Below, piece by piece: positions 52,428 to 62,580 of a stretch of DNA of 64,000 nucleotides. Source of the stretch: DASUBN01 sp036000105 (lineage in GTDB: Bacteria > Pseudomonadota > Gammaproteobacteria > Natronospirales > REEB76). How positions within the stretch are numbered: position 1 is the first letter of the stretch; each line of letters starts with the position of its first letter. The notes under the pieces are model-generated. The model saw nothing but the letters and a program-made list of their open reading frames with translations. It searched no databases and was not told the origin of the DNA. Made by a program: the position numbers and the translations under genes. Location of the stretch: contig DASYGE010000006.1 of NCBI GenBank assembly GCA_036000105.1, positions 62,001-126,000 of the forward strand. The letters run 5' to 3'.

Positions 52428-53849
52428 ATGCAGGTCAGTGTCCCGCAATTCGACCTAGTACGCGTGCTGGTGGCGGGCGACGTGATGCTGGATCGCTACT
52501 GGTCCGGCGCCACCCAGCGCATCTCCCCCGAGGCGCCGGTGCCTGTGGTGCACGTGCGCGACACCGAGGAACGTCCCGGCGGCGCCGGCAACGTGGCGGT
52601 GAACCTGGCGAGCCTGGGCGTGCATTGCAGCGTGCTCGGCATCACCGGCGACGACGCCATCGCCGACAGCCTGGCCGCCGCCATGGAGAAGCGCGGCGTA
52701 CGCTGCCGTTTCACGCGCTTGAAGTACGCGGCCACCATCACCAAGCTTCGGGTCCTGTCGCGCCATCAGCAACTCATCCGCCTGGATTTCGAGGACACCT
52801 TCGGCACCTTCGACGGTGCGCCGCTCCTGCCTTCGTTCGAGGCGGAGCTGAAGGATACCCAGGTGGTGGTGCTCTCGGACTACGGTAAGGGCAGTCTCTC
52901 GGCGGTGCACGAACTCATCAGCGCGGCTCGCGCCGCCGGCAAACCCGTATTGGTCGATCCCAAGGGCCGCGACTTCAGCAAGTACCAGGGCGCCACCGTC
53001 ATCACACCCAACATGGCTGAGCTTGAAGCGGTGGTGGGCGAATGCCCCGACGAAGCCGCCATCATCGAGAAGGGCGGCAAGCTCATGACCGAGCTGGGCC
53101 TGAAAGCTCTGCTCGTGACCCGCAGCGAACAGGGCATGACTCTGCTCGAGAGCGGCAAGCCGCCGCTGCACCTACCCACCCAGGCGCTGGAAGTCTCGGA
53201 CGTCACCGGCGCGGGCGACACCGTCATCGCGGCGCTGGCGGCGGGTCTGGGTGCCGGCCTCGATTTCGCCGCCGCCGCGGCGCTCGCCAACCTCGCGGCC
53301 GGCATCGTGGTGGGCAAGCTCGGCGCCGCCACCGTGACTACCACCGAACTCAGGCTCGCGGCCCATAGCCGTAGCGGCAGCGGTGTGCTCACCGAAGCCA
53401 CCGCGGCGGATGCGGTGGTGCATGCCAAGAGCCAGGGCGAACGTATCATCATGACCAACGGGGTGTTCGACATCCTGCACGCCGGGCACGTCACTTATCT
53501 CGAAGCCGCGCGCCGGTTGGGCGACCGGCTGATCGTGGCGGTCAACGACGATGCCTCGGTGAAACGCCTCAAGGGCGAGAGCCGGCCGGTGAACAGCCTG
53601 GAGAACCGCATGAAAGTGCTCTCGGCCTTGTCCTGCGTGGACTGGGTGACAGCGTTCTCGGAAGACACCCCGGAGCGGCTCATCTGCAAGCTGCTGCCGG
53701 ACGTGCTGGTGAAGGGTGGCGACTACAAGGCCGAAGACGTGGCGGGTCATGGCTGCGTCACCAAGAACGGCGGCCAGGTGCGCATCCTGCCTTTCGTCGA
53801 AGGGCTCTCCACCACCAACCTCATCGATGCGATCAAGAAGAAGTCCTGA
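52428..53849 (+). CDS. hldE: Bifunctional heptose-7-phosphate kinase/heptose-1-phosphate adenylyltransferase
   Basis: A 473-residue two-domain enzyme. Residues about 1-320 are a PfkB-type kinase (VLVAGDVMLDRYWSGAT, RPGGAGNVAVNLASLG, DVTGAGDTVIAALAAG); residues about 340-473 are a nucleotidyltransferase (MTNGVFDILHAGHVTYLEAA). Together they make ADP-D-beta-D-heptose for the LPS inner core, used by the GT9 enzyme at 48087. The domain fusion is the gammaproteobacterial form. waaA follows 6 nt later. Confidence 0.96.
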   Translation: MQVSVPQFDLVRVLVAGDVMLDRYWSGATQRISPEAPVPVVHVRDTEERPGGAGNVAVNLASLGVHCSVLGITGDDAIADSLAAAMEKRGVRCRFTRLKYAATITKLRVLSRHQQLIRLDFEDTFGTFDGAPLLPSFEAELKDTQVVVLSDYGKGSLSAVHELISAARAAGKPVLVDPKGRDFSKYQGATVITPNMAELEAVVGECPDEAAIIEKGGKLMTELGLKALLVTRSEQGMTLLESGKPPLHLPTQALEVSDVTGAGDTVIAALAAGLGAGLDFAAAAALANLAAGIVVGKLGAATVTTTELRLAAHSRSGSGVLTEATAADAVVHAKSQGERIIMTNGVFDILHAGHVTYLEAARRLGDRLIVAVNDDASVKRLKGESRPVNSLENRMKVLSALSCVDWVTAFSEDTPERLICKLLPDVLVKGGDYKAEDVAGHGCVTKNGGQVRILPFVEGLSTTNLIDAIKKKS

Positions 53850-53855
53850 GTCTCC

Positions 53856-55124
53856 GTGCGATTTCTCTACACGCTAGCCCTGTTGTTCCTCGCGCCCTTC
53901 GCCTTCATATGGTTCGGCTGGCGCAGCCTGCGCCAGACCGGCCGGATGGACAGCCTGGGCGAGCGTCTCGGCAGCTCGCCTTTCATGCAGCCTGGGGTGG
54001 CCATCTGGGTGCATGGCGCCTCGGTGGGGGAGATCCGCGCTGCCGCGCCCCTGGTGCAGGCCCTGCACCGCAGCCATCCGGACCGGCCCATCCTAGTCAC
54101 CACCTTCACCGCCACCGGCCGTCGCCATGCGCGGCAGCTGTTCGGGGACAAGGTGATGGTCTCGCTCATTCCCTACGACCTGCCGTTCTTCGTCAGCCGC
54201 TGGCTCAATTGCACCAAGCCGGCGGTGGCCATCATCATGGAGACGGAGATCTGGCCCAACCTGTACGCGGCGTGCGCGAAGCGCCGCATCCCGCTCCTGC
54301 TCGTGAGCGCGCGCATGTCGGATCGGGCCTTCCAGCGCTACGGCCGGTATGCGTCGCTCACCCGCGGGGCCTTGCGTAATGCCACCGCCATCGCTGCCCA
54401 GACTCCCGCCGATGTGGAGCGCTTCCGGGCCCTGGGTGCGGATGAAGCGCGGCTCTCGGTCATGGGCAACCTCAAGTTCGACATCAGCGTCAGCGAGGAC
54501 TTGCTCAGTACTGGCAAGGCCCTGCGTGAAAAACTGTTCGGCCCGGCCACGGTGCTGGTGGCGGGCAGCACCCGGGACGGGGAGGAGCCGCTGCTGCTGG
54601 CTGCTTTCCGCAAGCTCCTGGAAAGCCAACCCAACAGCGTGTTGGTGCTGGCACCGCGCCATCCGGAGCGGGCCAACGCAGTGGCCGCTGCCATCAGCGC
54701 CGCGGGCTTCAGTTTCCGGCGGCGCAGCGCCGGCGACATGCCCCTCAAGGCCGGCGAGGTGCTGCTCGTGGATCTCCTGGGTCAGCTCATGAAGTTCTTC
54801 GCGGCGGGCGACGTGGCATTCGTGGGTGGCACCCTGGTGCCCGTGGGCGGCCATAACCTGCTGGAGCCGGCGGCCTTAGGGCTACCGGTGCTGGTGGGCC
54901 CGTATCTGGACAACGTCAAGGACGTGGCGGAGATGATGCGTGAAGCCGGGGCGCTCACCCTGGTGCAGGATCCGGATGCCCTGGCTGCTGCTGCAGCCTG
55001 GCTCTTGGGCAATCCGGCCACACGCCAGAGCATCGGCGGCGTGGCACGGGAGAAGGTGCGCGAGAACCGCGGCGCCCTGGACAAGGCCCTCGCCTTGGCG
55101 AAGCAATACTTGCCGCGACGCTGA
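53856..55124 (+). CDS. waaA: Kdo transferase WaaA
   Basis: A 422-residue GT30 enzyme with GTG start and an N-terminal membrane anchor. VHGASVGEIRAAAPLV holds the catalytic Glu; METEIWPNLY, VLVAGSTRDGEE and GGTLVPVGGHNLLEPAALG are further signatures. It adds Kdo to lipid IVA. With kdkA in the same window a single-Kdo core is likely (inference). An intrinsic terminator follows at 55145. Confidence 0.95.
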   Translation: MRFLYTLALLFLAPFAFIWFGWRSLRQTGRMDSLGERLGSSPFMQPGVAIWVHGASVGEIRAAAPLVQALHRSHPDRPILVTTFTATGRRHARQLFGDKVMVSLIPYDLPFFVSRWLNCTKPAVAIIMETEIWPNLYAACAKRRIPLLLVSARMSDRAFQRYGRYASLTRGALRNATAIAAQTPADVERFRALGADEARLSVMGNLKFDISVSEDLLSTGKALREKLFGPATVLVAGSTRDGEEPLLLAAFRKLLESQPNSVLVLAPRHPERANAVAAAISAAGFSFRRRSAGDMPLKAGEVLLVDLLGQLMKFFAAGDVAFVGGTLVPVGGHNLLEPAALGLPVLVGPYLDNVKDVAEMMREAGALTLVQDPDALAAAAAWLLGNPATRQSIGGVAREKVRENRGALDKALALAKQYLPRR

Positions 55125-55144
55125 GCTAAGGGATCCATCCATAA

Positions 55145-55171
55145 AAAAGCCCGGCTCGAAGCCGGGCTTTT
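55145..55171. terminator. Bidirectional intrinsic terminator between waaA and tolC
   Basis: A 12-bp perfect stem (55145-55156 with 55160-55171) with a 3-nt loop, an A-run on the left and a T-run on the right. It lies between convergent waaA (stop 55124) and tolC (stop 55192) and can end both transcripts. Confidence 0.9.
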
Positions 55172-55191
55172 CGCTTCCATCTCGATCCGTC

Positions 55192-56685
55192 TTAGCCCTT
55201 GGGCGGAGTGCTCGCCGGAGGCGTGGCGCTGCCCGTCGCCGGTGCCGCTACGGCGGGAGCCGCGGCCGTGCCCGCCGCCGGGGCCCCGGTCTCACCACCG
55301 GTCTCCGGGATGCTCATGTCGGCGCCAGGCACCTTCACCTGCATCAGGCCATTGATCTGCTTGATGTCGGTCTCGTTGAGGATACCGGCCGCCTGCTTCA
55401 GCTGCATCACGCTCTCCAGGTAGGTATAGCGGGCGTTGGAGAAGCTGGTCTGGGCGGTGAGCAGGTTCTGGCGCGCGGTCAGCACATCCACGATGGTGCG
55501 GGTGCCCACCTGCATCCCGGTCTCGGTGGCGTCCATGGAGGTCTGGTTGGACTTCACCGACTGCTTCAGGGCCTGCACCTGGGAGATGCCCGTGAGCACG
55601 CCGAGGTAAGCGGTACGCGCCTGCTGCTCGGTCTGGCGGGTGACGAACTTGGCATTGTCCACGGCCGCGTCGTACTGGCGCTGGGCCTGGGTCACCTGGG
55701 CCCAGGTACCACCGCCGGAGAAGATCGGCATGGAGAACTGCAGGCCGATGAAGTTGCCGTTGGTGTTGCTGAGATCGAAGATGTTGTTGCCGGTGTTCTG
55801 CACCTTGGTGTGCTGCGCGACGACTCCCAGGGTCGGGAGGTCGCCGGAACGCTTGATGCCGATGTTGGCATCCGCTGCGTCCACACCCGACTGCGCCGCC
55901 AGCAGGTTCGGGTTCTGCTTGAGGGCCTGGTCCACCCACTGCTGGGCGTTGGCGGGATCCGGGCTGTGCAGCGGCATGTCCACGCTGGGTTCCATCAGCT
56001 CGGTCACCGGCTGGCCGATGATGGCGCGCAGCTGCTCTTCGGTGGTGATCACCTGTTGCTGGGCGGAGATCTGGTTGGCGGCGGACTGGTCATAGGCCGC
56101 CTGGGCGTTCTCCACGTCCGTGATAGCGCTCATGCCCACGTCGTACTTCTCCTTGGCCTGTTCCAGCTGCTTGCTGTTGGCTTCGGTGGCGGCGCGGTCC
56201 GCGGTGAGGGTGTCACGGGCGTTCAACACGTTGAAGTAAGCGGTCGCGGTGCGCAGGATCAGGTTTTCCTGGGCGGCGGTGTATTGGGCGTCGGCCTGGG
56301 CGGCCTGGGCGTCTGCCTGGTCGATGGCCTGCCAGGCGGCCCAGTTGAAGATCGGCTGGGTCAGCTGGAACTGGTACTGGGTCTGATAAGTGGTCGAGGT
56401 GAAGTTCTGCTGGCCGATGACCGGGGGCGTGGTGTTGCTCACGCCGATCTGGCTGCCGTTGGTCTCATTCCGGTTGCGGGCCGCCGTGAACGTGATGTTC
56501 GGCAGGTAACCGGCCCGGGCGATGGGCTTGTTCTCGATGGCAGCCTCGTAGTTGGCCTGGGCCTCGAGGAACGTGGGGTCATTGTTGACCGCCAGCTGGT
56601 AGATGTCCCACAGGTCGGTAGCCTGGGCCTGGGCGGCAGTGCCCAGGGCGGCAGCGATGGTCACAGCGAGTAGCGTCTTACGCAT
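55192..56685 (-). CDS. tolC: TolC outer-membrane channel protein
   Basis: A 497-residue exported protein: signal ending TAAQAQA, then LWDIYQLAVNNDPTFLEAQ, the TolC-type start. Two OEP repeats with long alpha-helical stretches follow, and a Pro/Ala/Thr-rich tail of about 40 residues ends the protein. TolC-type channels serve type I secretion and tripartite efflux. It stands alone next to waaA, an arrangement I recall from Pseudomonas-related genomes. A good promoter lies upstream at 56737-56765. Confidence 0.9.
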   Translation of the reverse strand: MRKTLLAVTIAAALGTAAQAQATDLWDIYQLAVNNDPTFLEAQANYEAAIENKPIARAGYLPNITFTAARNRNETNGSQIGVSNTTPPVIGQQNFTSTTYQTQYQFQLTQPIFNWAAWQAIDQADAQAAQADAQYTAAQENLILRTATAYFNVLNARDTLTADRAATEANSKQLEQAKEKYDVGMSAITDVENAQAAYDQSAANQISAQQQVITTEEQLRAIIGQPVTELMEPSVDMPLHSPDPANAQQWVDQALKQNPNLLAAQSGVDAADANIGIKRSGDLPTLGVVAQHTKVQNTGNNIFDLSNTNGNFIGLQFSMPIFSGGGTWAQVTQAQRQYDAAVDNAKFVTRQTEQQARTAYLGVLTGISQVQALKQSVKSNQTSMDATETGMQVGTRTIVDVLTARQNLLTAQTSFSNARYTYLESVMQLKQAAGILNETDIKQINGLMQVKVPGADMSIPETGGETGAPAAGTAAAPAVAAPATGSATPPASTPPKG

Positions 56686-56736
56686 AAGGTCCCTTCCATA
56701 TCCAAGAGTTTGGGGTTTGGGTCGGTGTTATGGTTG

Positions 56737-56765
56737 AATATAACACCATATCTCTAGTCTGACAA
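56737..56765 (-). promoter_or_regulatory. Promoter of tolC
   Basis: On the minus strand TTGTCA (56765-56760) and TATATT (56742-56737) are 17 bp apart, each matching five of six consensus bases, about 52 bp before the tolC ATG. A palindrome GTGTTAT-N8-ATAACAC (56725-56746) overlaps the -10 element and could be an operator. Confidence 0.6.
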
Positions 56766-56790
56766 GGCCTGGTATCAGGGGCTTTAGCCC

Positions 56791-57138
56791 TCAATAGCGG
56801 GGCAAATGGGGTTCCAGGTCGGTGGCCCAGGCGTCTATCCCGCCGGCCAGATTGGCTACTGCCGGGAAACCCCGGGAGCCCAAATAGCTAGCCACCTGCT
56901 GACTACGCGAACCGTGATGACACATGACCACATAAGTATGGGCAGAGTTCAATTCCCCAAGCCTGTTCGCTATCTGTCCCATGGGGATATGCAGAGAGCC
57001 TTCCACATGCACCTGGGTGTATTCCCAGGGCTCCCGCACGTCCAGGAGCACCCCGGCGCTGCCGCGCTCATCGAGGAGTGCTCGGGCGGCGGCGGGATCC
57101 AGTTGGGGGATGGGGGCGTCGGTCACGGCCCTGGGCAT
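56791..57138 (-). CDS. Rhodanese-domain protein
   Basis: A 115-residue single rhodanese domain. GVLLDVREPWEYTQVHVEGS and the active-site loop CHHGSRS (Cys-x2-Gly-x-Arg) are intact, and LAGGIDAWATDLEP ends the domain. It likely transfers or carries sulfane sulfur. Located 2 nt after the Pcm-like gene on the same strand; the larger open frame upstream overlaps that gene and is not used. Confidence 0.88.
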   Translation of the reverse strand: MPRAVTDAPIPQLDPAAARALLDERGSAGVLLDVREPWEYTQVHVEGSLHIPMGQIANRLGELNSAHTYVVMCHHGSRSQQVASYLGSRGFPAVANLAGGIDAWATDLEPHLPRY

Positions 57139-57140
57139 CT

Positions 57141-57794
57141 TCAGAATCTGAAGACCCGCGGCGCCACCGCGTTCTTCAGCGCCGGCAGATCCGTCTCGAA
57201 CAGGCTGTCCCGGGTCCAGGCATCCTCGGCGGTGCGGGTCACGAGCAGCGCTTCCATCACCGGAGACTTGCCCACCACCACGCAGAGGCGGCCACCCACG
57301 TTGAGCTGCTGCTCGTAGGCCGGCTCGTAGGCCGGTAGGGAGCCGGTCACGGCGATGAGATCGTAACGGCCGTTGAGCCACTCCAGGCGGCTGCCGTCGC
57401 GGGTCTCGGCCTGCACGTTCTTGAGGCCTAGGCCCTTGAGGGTCTTGGCCGCGGTCTCGACGAAATCCGGGTGGATGTCCACCGTGAGCACGTCCCGCGC
57501 GAGCCTCGCGAGGCAGGCGGCGAAGTAGCCGCTGCCGGTGCCGATCTCCAGGGCGCGCTCGCCGGCTTGCGGGTTGAGCGCCTGCAGCAGGCGGCCCTCC
57601 ACCTTGGGCGTCAGCATCACCTCGCCATGGGGCAGGGGGATCTGCATGTCGCCATAGGCGGCGTTGCGATAAGCCTCCGGCACGAACTTGTCCCGCGGCA
57701 GCGTCTCGAACACCGAGAGGATACGCAGGTCCAGCACCTCCCAGGTGCGGATCTGTTGCTGGACCATCTGGCTGCGGGCGGCTTGCATATCCAT
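57141..57794 (-). CDS. Protein-L-isoaspartate O-methyltransferase family protein
   Basis: A 217-residue SAM-dependent methyltransferase. AARSQMVQQQIRTWEVLD is the family N-terminus; ALEIGTGSGYFAACLARLA is the SAM loop. The GSLPAYEP stretch replaces the usual GAAP..P motif of true Pcm, so this is the shorter Pcm-like branch found beside tolC; isoaspartate repair is not assured. The ATG at 57794 is preferred over one 36 nt upstream. Confidence 0.85.
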   Translation of the reverse strand: MDMQAARSQMVQQQIRTWEVLDLRILSVFETLPRDKFVPEAYRNAAYGDMQIPLPHGEVMLTPKVEGRLLQALNPQAGERALEIGTGSGYFAACLARLARDVLTVDIHPDFVETAAKTLKGLGLKNVQAETRDGSRLEWLNGRYDLIAVTGSLPAYEPAYEQQLNVGGRLCVVVGKSPVMEALLVTRTAEDAWTRDSLFETDLPALKNAVAPRVFRF

Positions 57795-57920
57795 GGGGAT
57801 TTCACGGGGAAAATAGCGGAAGAGGCGCAAAGGTTAAGCGCTTCGCGCCCCCTTGGCAAGGCGATGTGTCATTCGACGCGGCTTACAAATGTCAGGGAAA
57901 GCTGTCAGGAGGCGGCGGTA

Positions 57921-57926
57921 TATAAT
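57921..57926 (+). promoter_or_regulatory. -10 element of the thiC leader
   Basis: A perfect TATAAT at 57921-57926, 26 nt before the proposed start of the TPP aptamer. No good -35 hexamer is visible at normal spacing, so the -10 call rests on the hexamer and its position. Confidence 0.45.
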
Positions 57927-57951
57927 GCGCGGGCGCGCTTTCGAGCGCGCG

Positions 57952-58072
57952 GAAGCTGGGGGTGCCCTTCAGTGGGCTGAGAACACACCCTTGGAACCTG
58001 GCCCGAGAACGCGGGTGGTCACCGGACAGTGAACCGGACACCACCCGGACAGCATCGGCGAGGGAATGCTTC
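57952..58072 (+). ncRNA. TPP (THI-box) riboswitch of thiC
   Basis: Conserved parts in order: GGGGTGCC near 57959, CTGAGA at 57977-57982, ACCC at 57987-57990, GGAACCTG at 57993-58000, and GGACAGCATCGGCGAGGGA at 58047-58065, which matches the usual GGATAATGCCGGCGNAGGGA. P1 is GAAGC (57952-57956) with GCTTC (58068-58072). Between the CCTG and the GGACAGC box there are about 46 extra bases (58001-58046) that fold on themselves, so the P4 arm is enlarged. It controls thiC, whose ATG is 52 nt downstream. A separate 7-bp hairpin with a TTCG loop (57933-57950) lies at the 5' end. Confidence 0.88.
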
Positions 58073-58124
58073 GCGGCCACTCCATGACCGCCTTAGCGTT
58101 CCCACACCGGAAGTGAGGAATGAC

Positions 58125-59969
<1,845 letters not shown>

Positions 59970-59979
59970 ATGTGGGGAG

Positions 59980-60651
59980 ATGAAGGTGCAGCTGAGGAAG
60001 CTTATAGATCTGAGTCACACCCTCGAGCACGGCATGATCACCTATAGGGGTCTGCCGGCACCCATCATCTGCGATTTCCTCAGCCGGGAAGCTTCCAAGG
60101 CCAAGTACGCCGCGGACACCACCTTCCAGATGGGCAAGATCGAGATGATCTCCAACACCGGCACCTATATAGATGCGCCGTTTCATCGCTACGAGCATGG
60201 CAAGGATCTCTCGGAGTTGCCGCTGGAATCCCTGGTGAATCTGGAAGGCCTGGTGTTTCGCGCCAAACCCGATCAGCGGGCCAACGGACCGGAGCTTTTC
60301 GGTAAAACCGATGTCCGCGGCAAGGCCGTGCTGGTGCACACCGGCTGGAGCCGGCACTGGCGTACGGATCGGTATTTTGAAAGCCATCCCTATCTCACGG
60401 AAGCGGCGGCTCTCTGGCTCAAGGCGCAGGGCGCGGCCCTGGTGGGCATAGATTCCCTCAATATAGATGGCACCGGGACCGGCGAGCGACCGGTGCACAC
60501 TGTGCTCCTGGGTGCCGACATCCCCATCTGCGAGCACATGTGCAATCTGGAACAGTTGCCGGACTCCGGTTTCCGCTTCCACGCGGCGCCGGTGAAGGTG
60601 AAGGGCTTCGGCACCTTCCCGGTGCGGGCCTACGCGGTGCTGCATACCTGA
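59980..60651 (+). CDS. Cyclase-family protein (PF04199-like) with altered metal motif
   Basis: A 223-residue protein. LIDLSHTLEHGMITYRGLP and the later GKAVLVHTGWSRHW and LVGIDSLNID match the kynurenine formamidase/cyclase fold. The usual His-x-Gly-Thr-His-x-Asp metal motif reads SNTGTYIDAPFHRYE: Asn replaces the first His and Tyr the second, while Asp and the last His remain. Related subfamily members with NTGTY exist to my knowledge. The reaction is unknown. It begins 10 nt after thiC and may be cotranscribed. Confidence 0.8.
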   Translation: MKVQLRKLIDLSHTLEHGMITYRGLPAPIICDFLSREASKAKYAADTTFQMGKIEMISNTGTYIDAPFHRYEHGKDLSELPLESLVNLEGLVFRAKPDQRANGPELFGKTDVRGKAVLVHTGWSRHWRTDRYFESHPYLTEAAALWLKAQGAALVGIDSLNIDGTGTGERPVHTVLLGADIPICEHMCNLEQLPDSGFRFHAAPVKVKGFGTFPVRAYAVLHT

Positions 60652-60766
60652 AGAACCGTCCCCGGCGGGGCAGGGAGCGGGACGGCCGTCACAGTTTGTG
60701 CATGGTTCGCATGCTAAATGCCGAGCGGCAGACTACACTCATCTAAAGGTCATGTAGGGTAGCCGC

Positions 60767-61195
60767 ATGCAGCCGGAAGCCATATTCGCGCCCGTGATCG
60801 CCTTGGTGCTGCTCACCCTCACGGTGCTGGGCTACACCGGCTACAAGCGCTTCGGCGCGGGTTTCGCCGGGCGCGTCCGGGCCGGTGATTTCCGCTACGG
60901 TGAGACAGCCAACGTGCCGCCGGACGTGGCGGTAGCCAACCGCAACTTCATGAATCTGCTGGAAGCTCCGGTGCTTTTTTATACATTCTGTATCGCGGCC
61001 TACGTGACCCACCAGGCGGCGGTATGGGCGATAGCCCTCGCCTGGTTGTATGTGGCGCTGCGCATCGTTCATACTTTCATCCATCTGACCTATAACAAGA
61101 TTCTGCATCGTTTCTCGAGTTACGCGGCCAGCAACCTGGTGTTGTTGGTGATGTGGATCGGGTTCGCGGTGGGCCTGGCCGGACGGCCGGCTTGA
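60767..61195 (+). CDS. MAPEG-family membrane protein
   Basis: A 142-residue protein with four predicted membrane helices. ANRNFMNLLEAPVLFYTFCI and RIVHTFIHLTYNKILHRFSS are the conserved MAPEG stretches. Bacterial members have glutathione-linked or unknown activity. It stands alone; no thiol-metabolism gene is adjacent. Confidence 0.85.
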   Translation: MQPEAIFAPVIALVLLTLTVLGYTGYKRFGAGFAGRVRAGDFRYGETANVPPDVAVANRNFMNLLEAPVLFYTFCIAAYVTHQAAVWAIALAWLYVALRIVHTFIHLTYNKILHRFSSYAASNLVLLVMWIGFAVGLAGRPA

Positions 61196-61219
61196 TGGAA
61201 GCATAAAGGCGGGAACGGC

Positions 61220-61618
61220 GTGGCAGCGGACAAGAAACCCATCATCGTGGCCGGCAGGGCCTACAACAGCGTCGAGGAGATGCCCTCGGAAGTGCGCCGT
61301 GTCTATGATCTGGCGGTGGCAGCGCAGAACGAGGCGGATGCGGTCAGCATCAAGATCGTATTCAACGGCAAGGAATACCCGAGCCTGGAGAGCATGCCGG
61401 AAGACGTGCGCAAGCTCTATGTGAACCAGCAGGCGTCCATGGAGACTTACCGGGATTTCAGTGTGGATGCCACCACGCCGCGCGCCGCCAAGATAACCGC
61501 GCCGGCCGCCAAGCGCATGGCCCAGGGTCAGCCGTCATTCCTTAAGCACTACAAGTGGCAGCTCCTGGCGGTCGCCGCGGCGCTGCTCATCATCATCTTC
61601 CTGTTCATCAAGAAATAA
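61220..61618 (+). CDS. Tail-anchored protein with two internal repeats, unknown function
   Basis: A 132-residue protein with GTG start. Two similar segments occur: IIVAGRAYNSVEEMPSEVRR (about residues 8-27) and IVFNGKEYPSLESMPEDVRK (about 46-65). A linker follows and a single C-terminal membrane helix (about 113-130, ending IFLFIKK). The topology is that of a tail-anchored protein with a cytoplasmic head. I do not recognise the family. Confidence 0.65.
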   Translation: MAADKKPIIVAGRAYNSVEEMPSEVRRVYDLAVAAQNEADAVSIKIVFNGKEYPSLESMPEDVRKLYVNQQASMETYRDFSVDATTPRAAKITAPAAKRMAQGQPSFLKHYKWQLLAVAAALLIIIFLFIKK

Positions 61619-61621
61619 GCA

Positions 61622-61675
61622 AAAGTCCCTTTAAAAGCCTCGCGGCCGTTCTCGGGCATCCATTAAAGTGACTTT
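61622..61675. terminator. Probable bidirectional terminator/inverted repeat
   Basis: 13-nt arms at 61622-61634 and 61663-61675 match at 12 of 13 positions, with a 28-nt loop, between two convergent genes. The left arm is followed by an A-run and the right arm ends in CTTT. Similar in layout to the tldD-purK element but without matching sequence. Confidence 0.5.
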
Positions 61676-62580
61676 CAGCGTCGGCTGATCTCGCTTACTG
61701 AGATACGTGCTTTCACTTCCGGTTCCGGCTGCAGGGTGATGTGTTCGATGCTGTAGGCGTAGTGCAGATGCGCCTTCAATCCCTGATACACCGCCTCCCA
61801 TTGACCCAGGTCCTGGATCACCACATGGGCCGACAGCGCCACTTCGTCTGAAGATACGCACCACACGTGCAGGTCGTGGATGGAATCGACCCCTTCCACG
61901 GCGGCCATGCCGCGGCCGATGCCGGCGAGATCGAGGCCGCGGGGCACGCCTTCCAGGAGCACGTGGGAGGCATCGCCGAGCAGCCGCAAGCTGGAGAACA
62001 GGATCAGGGCGGCGATGAACAGCGAGAGCAGAGGATCCACCGGCAGCCAGCCGCTCCACCAGATCACGAGTCCGGCGAGGAAAGCCGCCCCCGAGCCCAG
62101 GAGATCCCCCAATACATGCAGCAGGGAGGCGCGCGTGTTCATGGAAGCGTGCCCGTGCTGCAGTACCCGGTAGATGCCTAAGTTCACCGCCATGCCGAGA
62201 GCGCCCACCAACATCACCAGCGGCGCCCGCACCTCGGGTGGATGCTTGAGGCGGGCGAAGGCTTCGATGCCGATGCCGACTACGATCGCCAGCATCAAGA
62301 GGGTGTTCACCAGGGCGGCCATGACCTCCACGCGGCCGAGGCCGTAGGAATGCCGTTCCGATGCGGGCTGACCCGCCACCCAACCGGCGAGACCCGCCAG
62401 CACCAGCGCTGCGCTGTCGGTGGCCATATGGCCCGCGTCGCCCAGGAGTGCCAGTGAGTGGCTGAACACGCCTGCCACCGCTTCCAGGCCTGCGAAGCCG
62501 AGGGTGACCAGGAACGCCAGCCAGAAGTGCCGCTGGCTGTGGTGGTGGGAATGATCGTGATCGGGCGCGTGGGCGTGCAT
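61675..62580 (-). CDS. Cation diffusion facilitator (ZitB/CzcD-type metal exporter)
   Basis: A 301-residue exporter starting MHAHAPDHDHSHHHSQRH, a His-rich metal-binding start. Six membrane helices; TM2 has SLALLGDAGHMATDSAAL and TM5 has HVLGDLLGSGAAFL, giving the HxxxD-type site of zinc-transporting CDFs. The C-terminal domain has VDSIHDLHVWCVSSDEVAL. Its start overlaps the rhodanese stop (TGATG). Zinc export would balance the import cassette at 18263-21599, but co-regulation is not shown. Confidence 0.92.
   Translation of the reverse strand: MHAHAPDHDHSHHHSQRHFWLAFLVTLGFAGLEAVAGVFSHSLALLGDAGHMATDSAALVLAGLAGWVAGQPASERHSYGLGRVEVMAALVNTLLMLAIVVGIGIEAFARLKHPPEVRAPLVMLVGALGMAVNLGIYRVLQHGHASMNTRASLLHVLGDLLGSGAAFLAGLVIWWSGWLPVDPLLSLFIAALILFSSLRLLGDASHVLLEGVPRGLDLAGIGRGMAAVEGVDSIHDLHVWCVSSDEVALSAHVVIQDLGQWEAVYQGLKAHLHYAYSIEHITLQPEPEVKARISVSEISRR

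Noticed and set aside
54940..56673. 577-codon open frame antisense to tolC
   Set aside because: Very rich in Gly, Leu, Val and His as expected for the complement of a Gln/Ala/Thr-rich TolC; no motif found.
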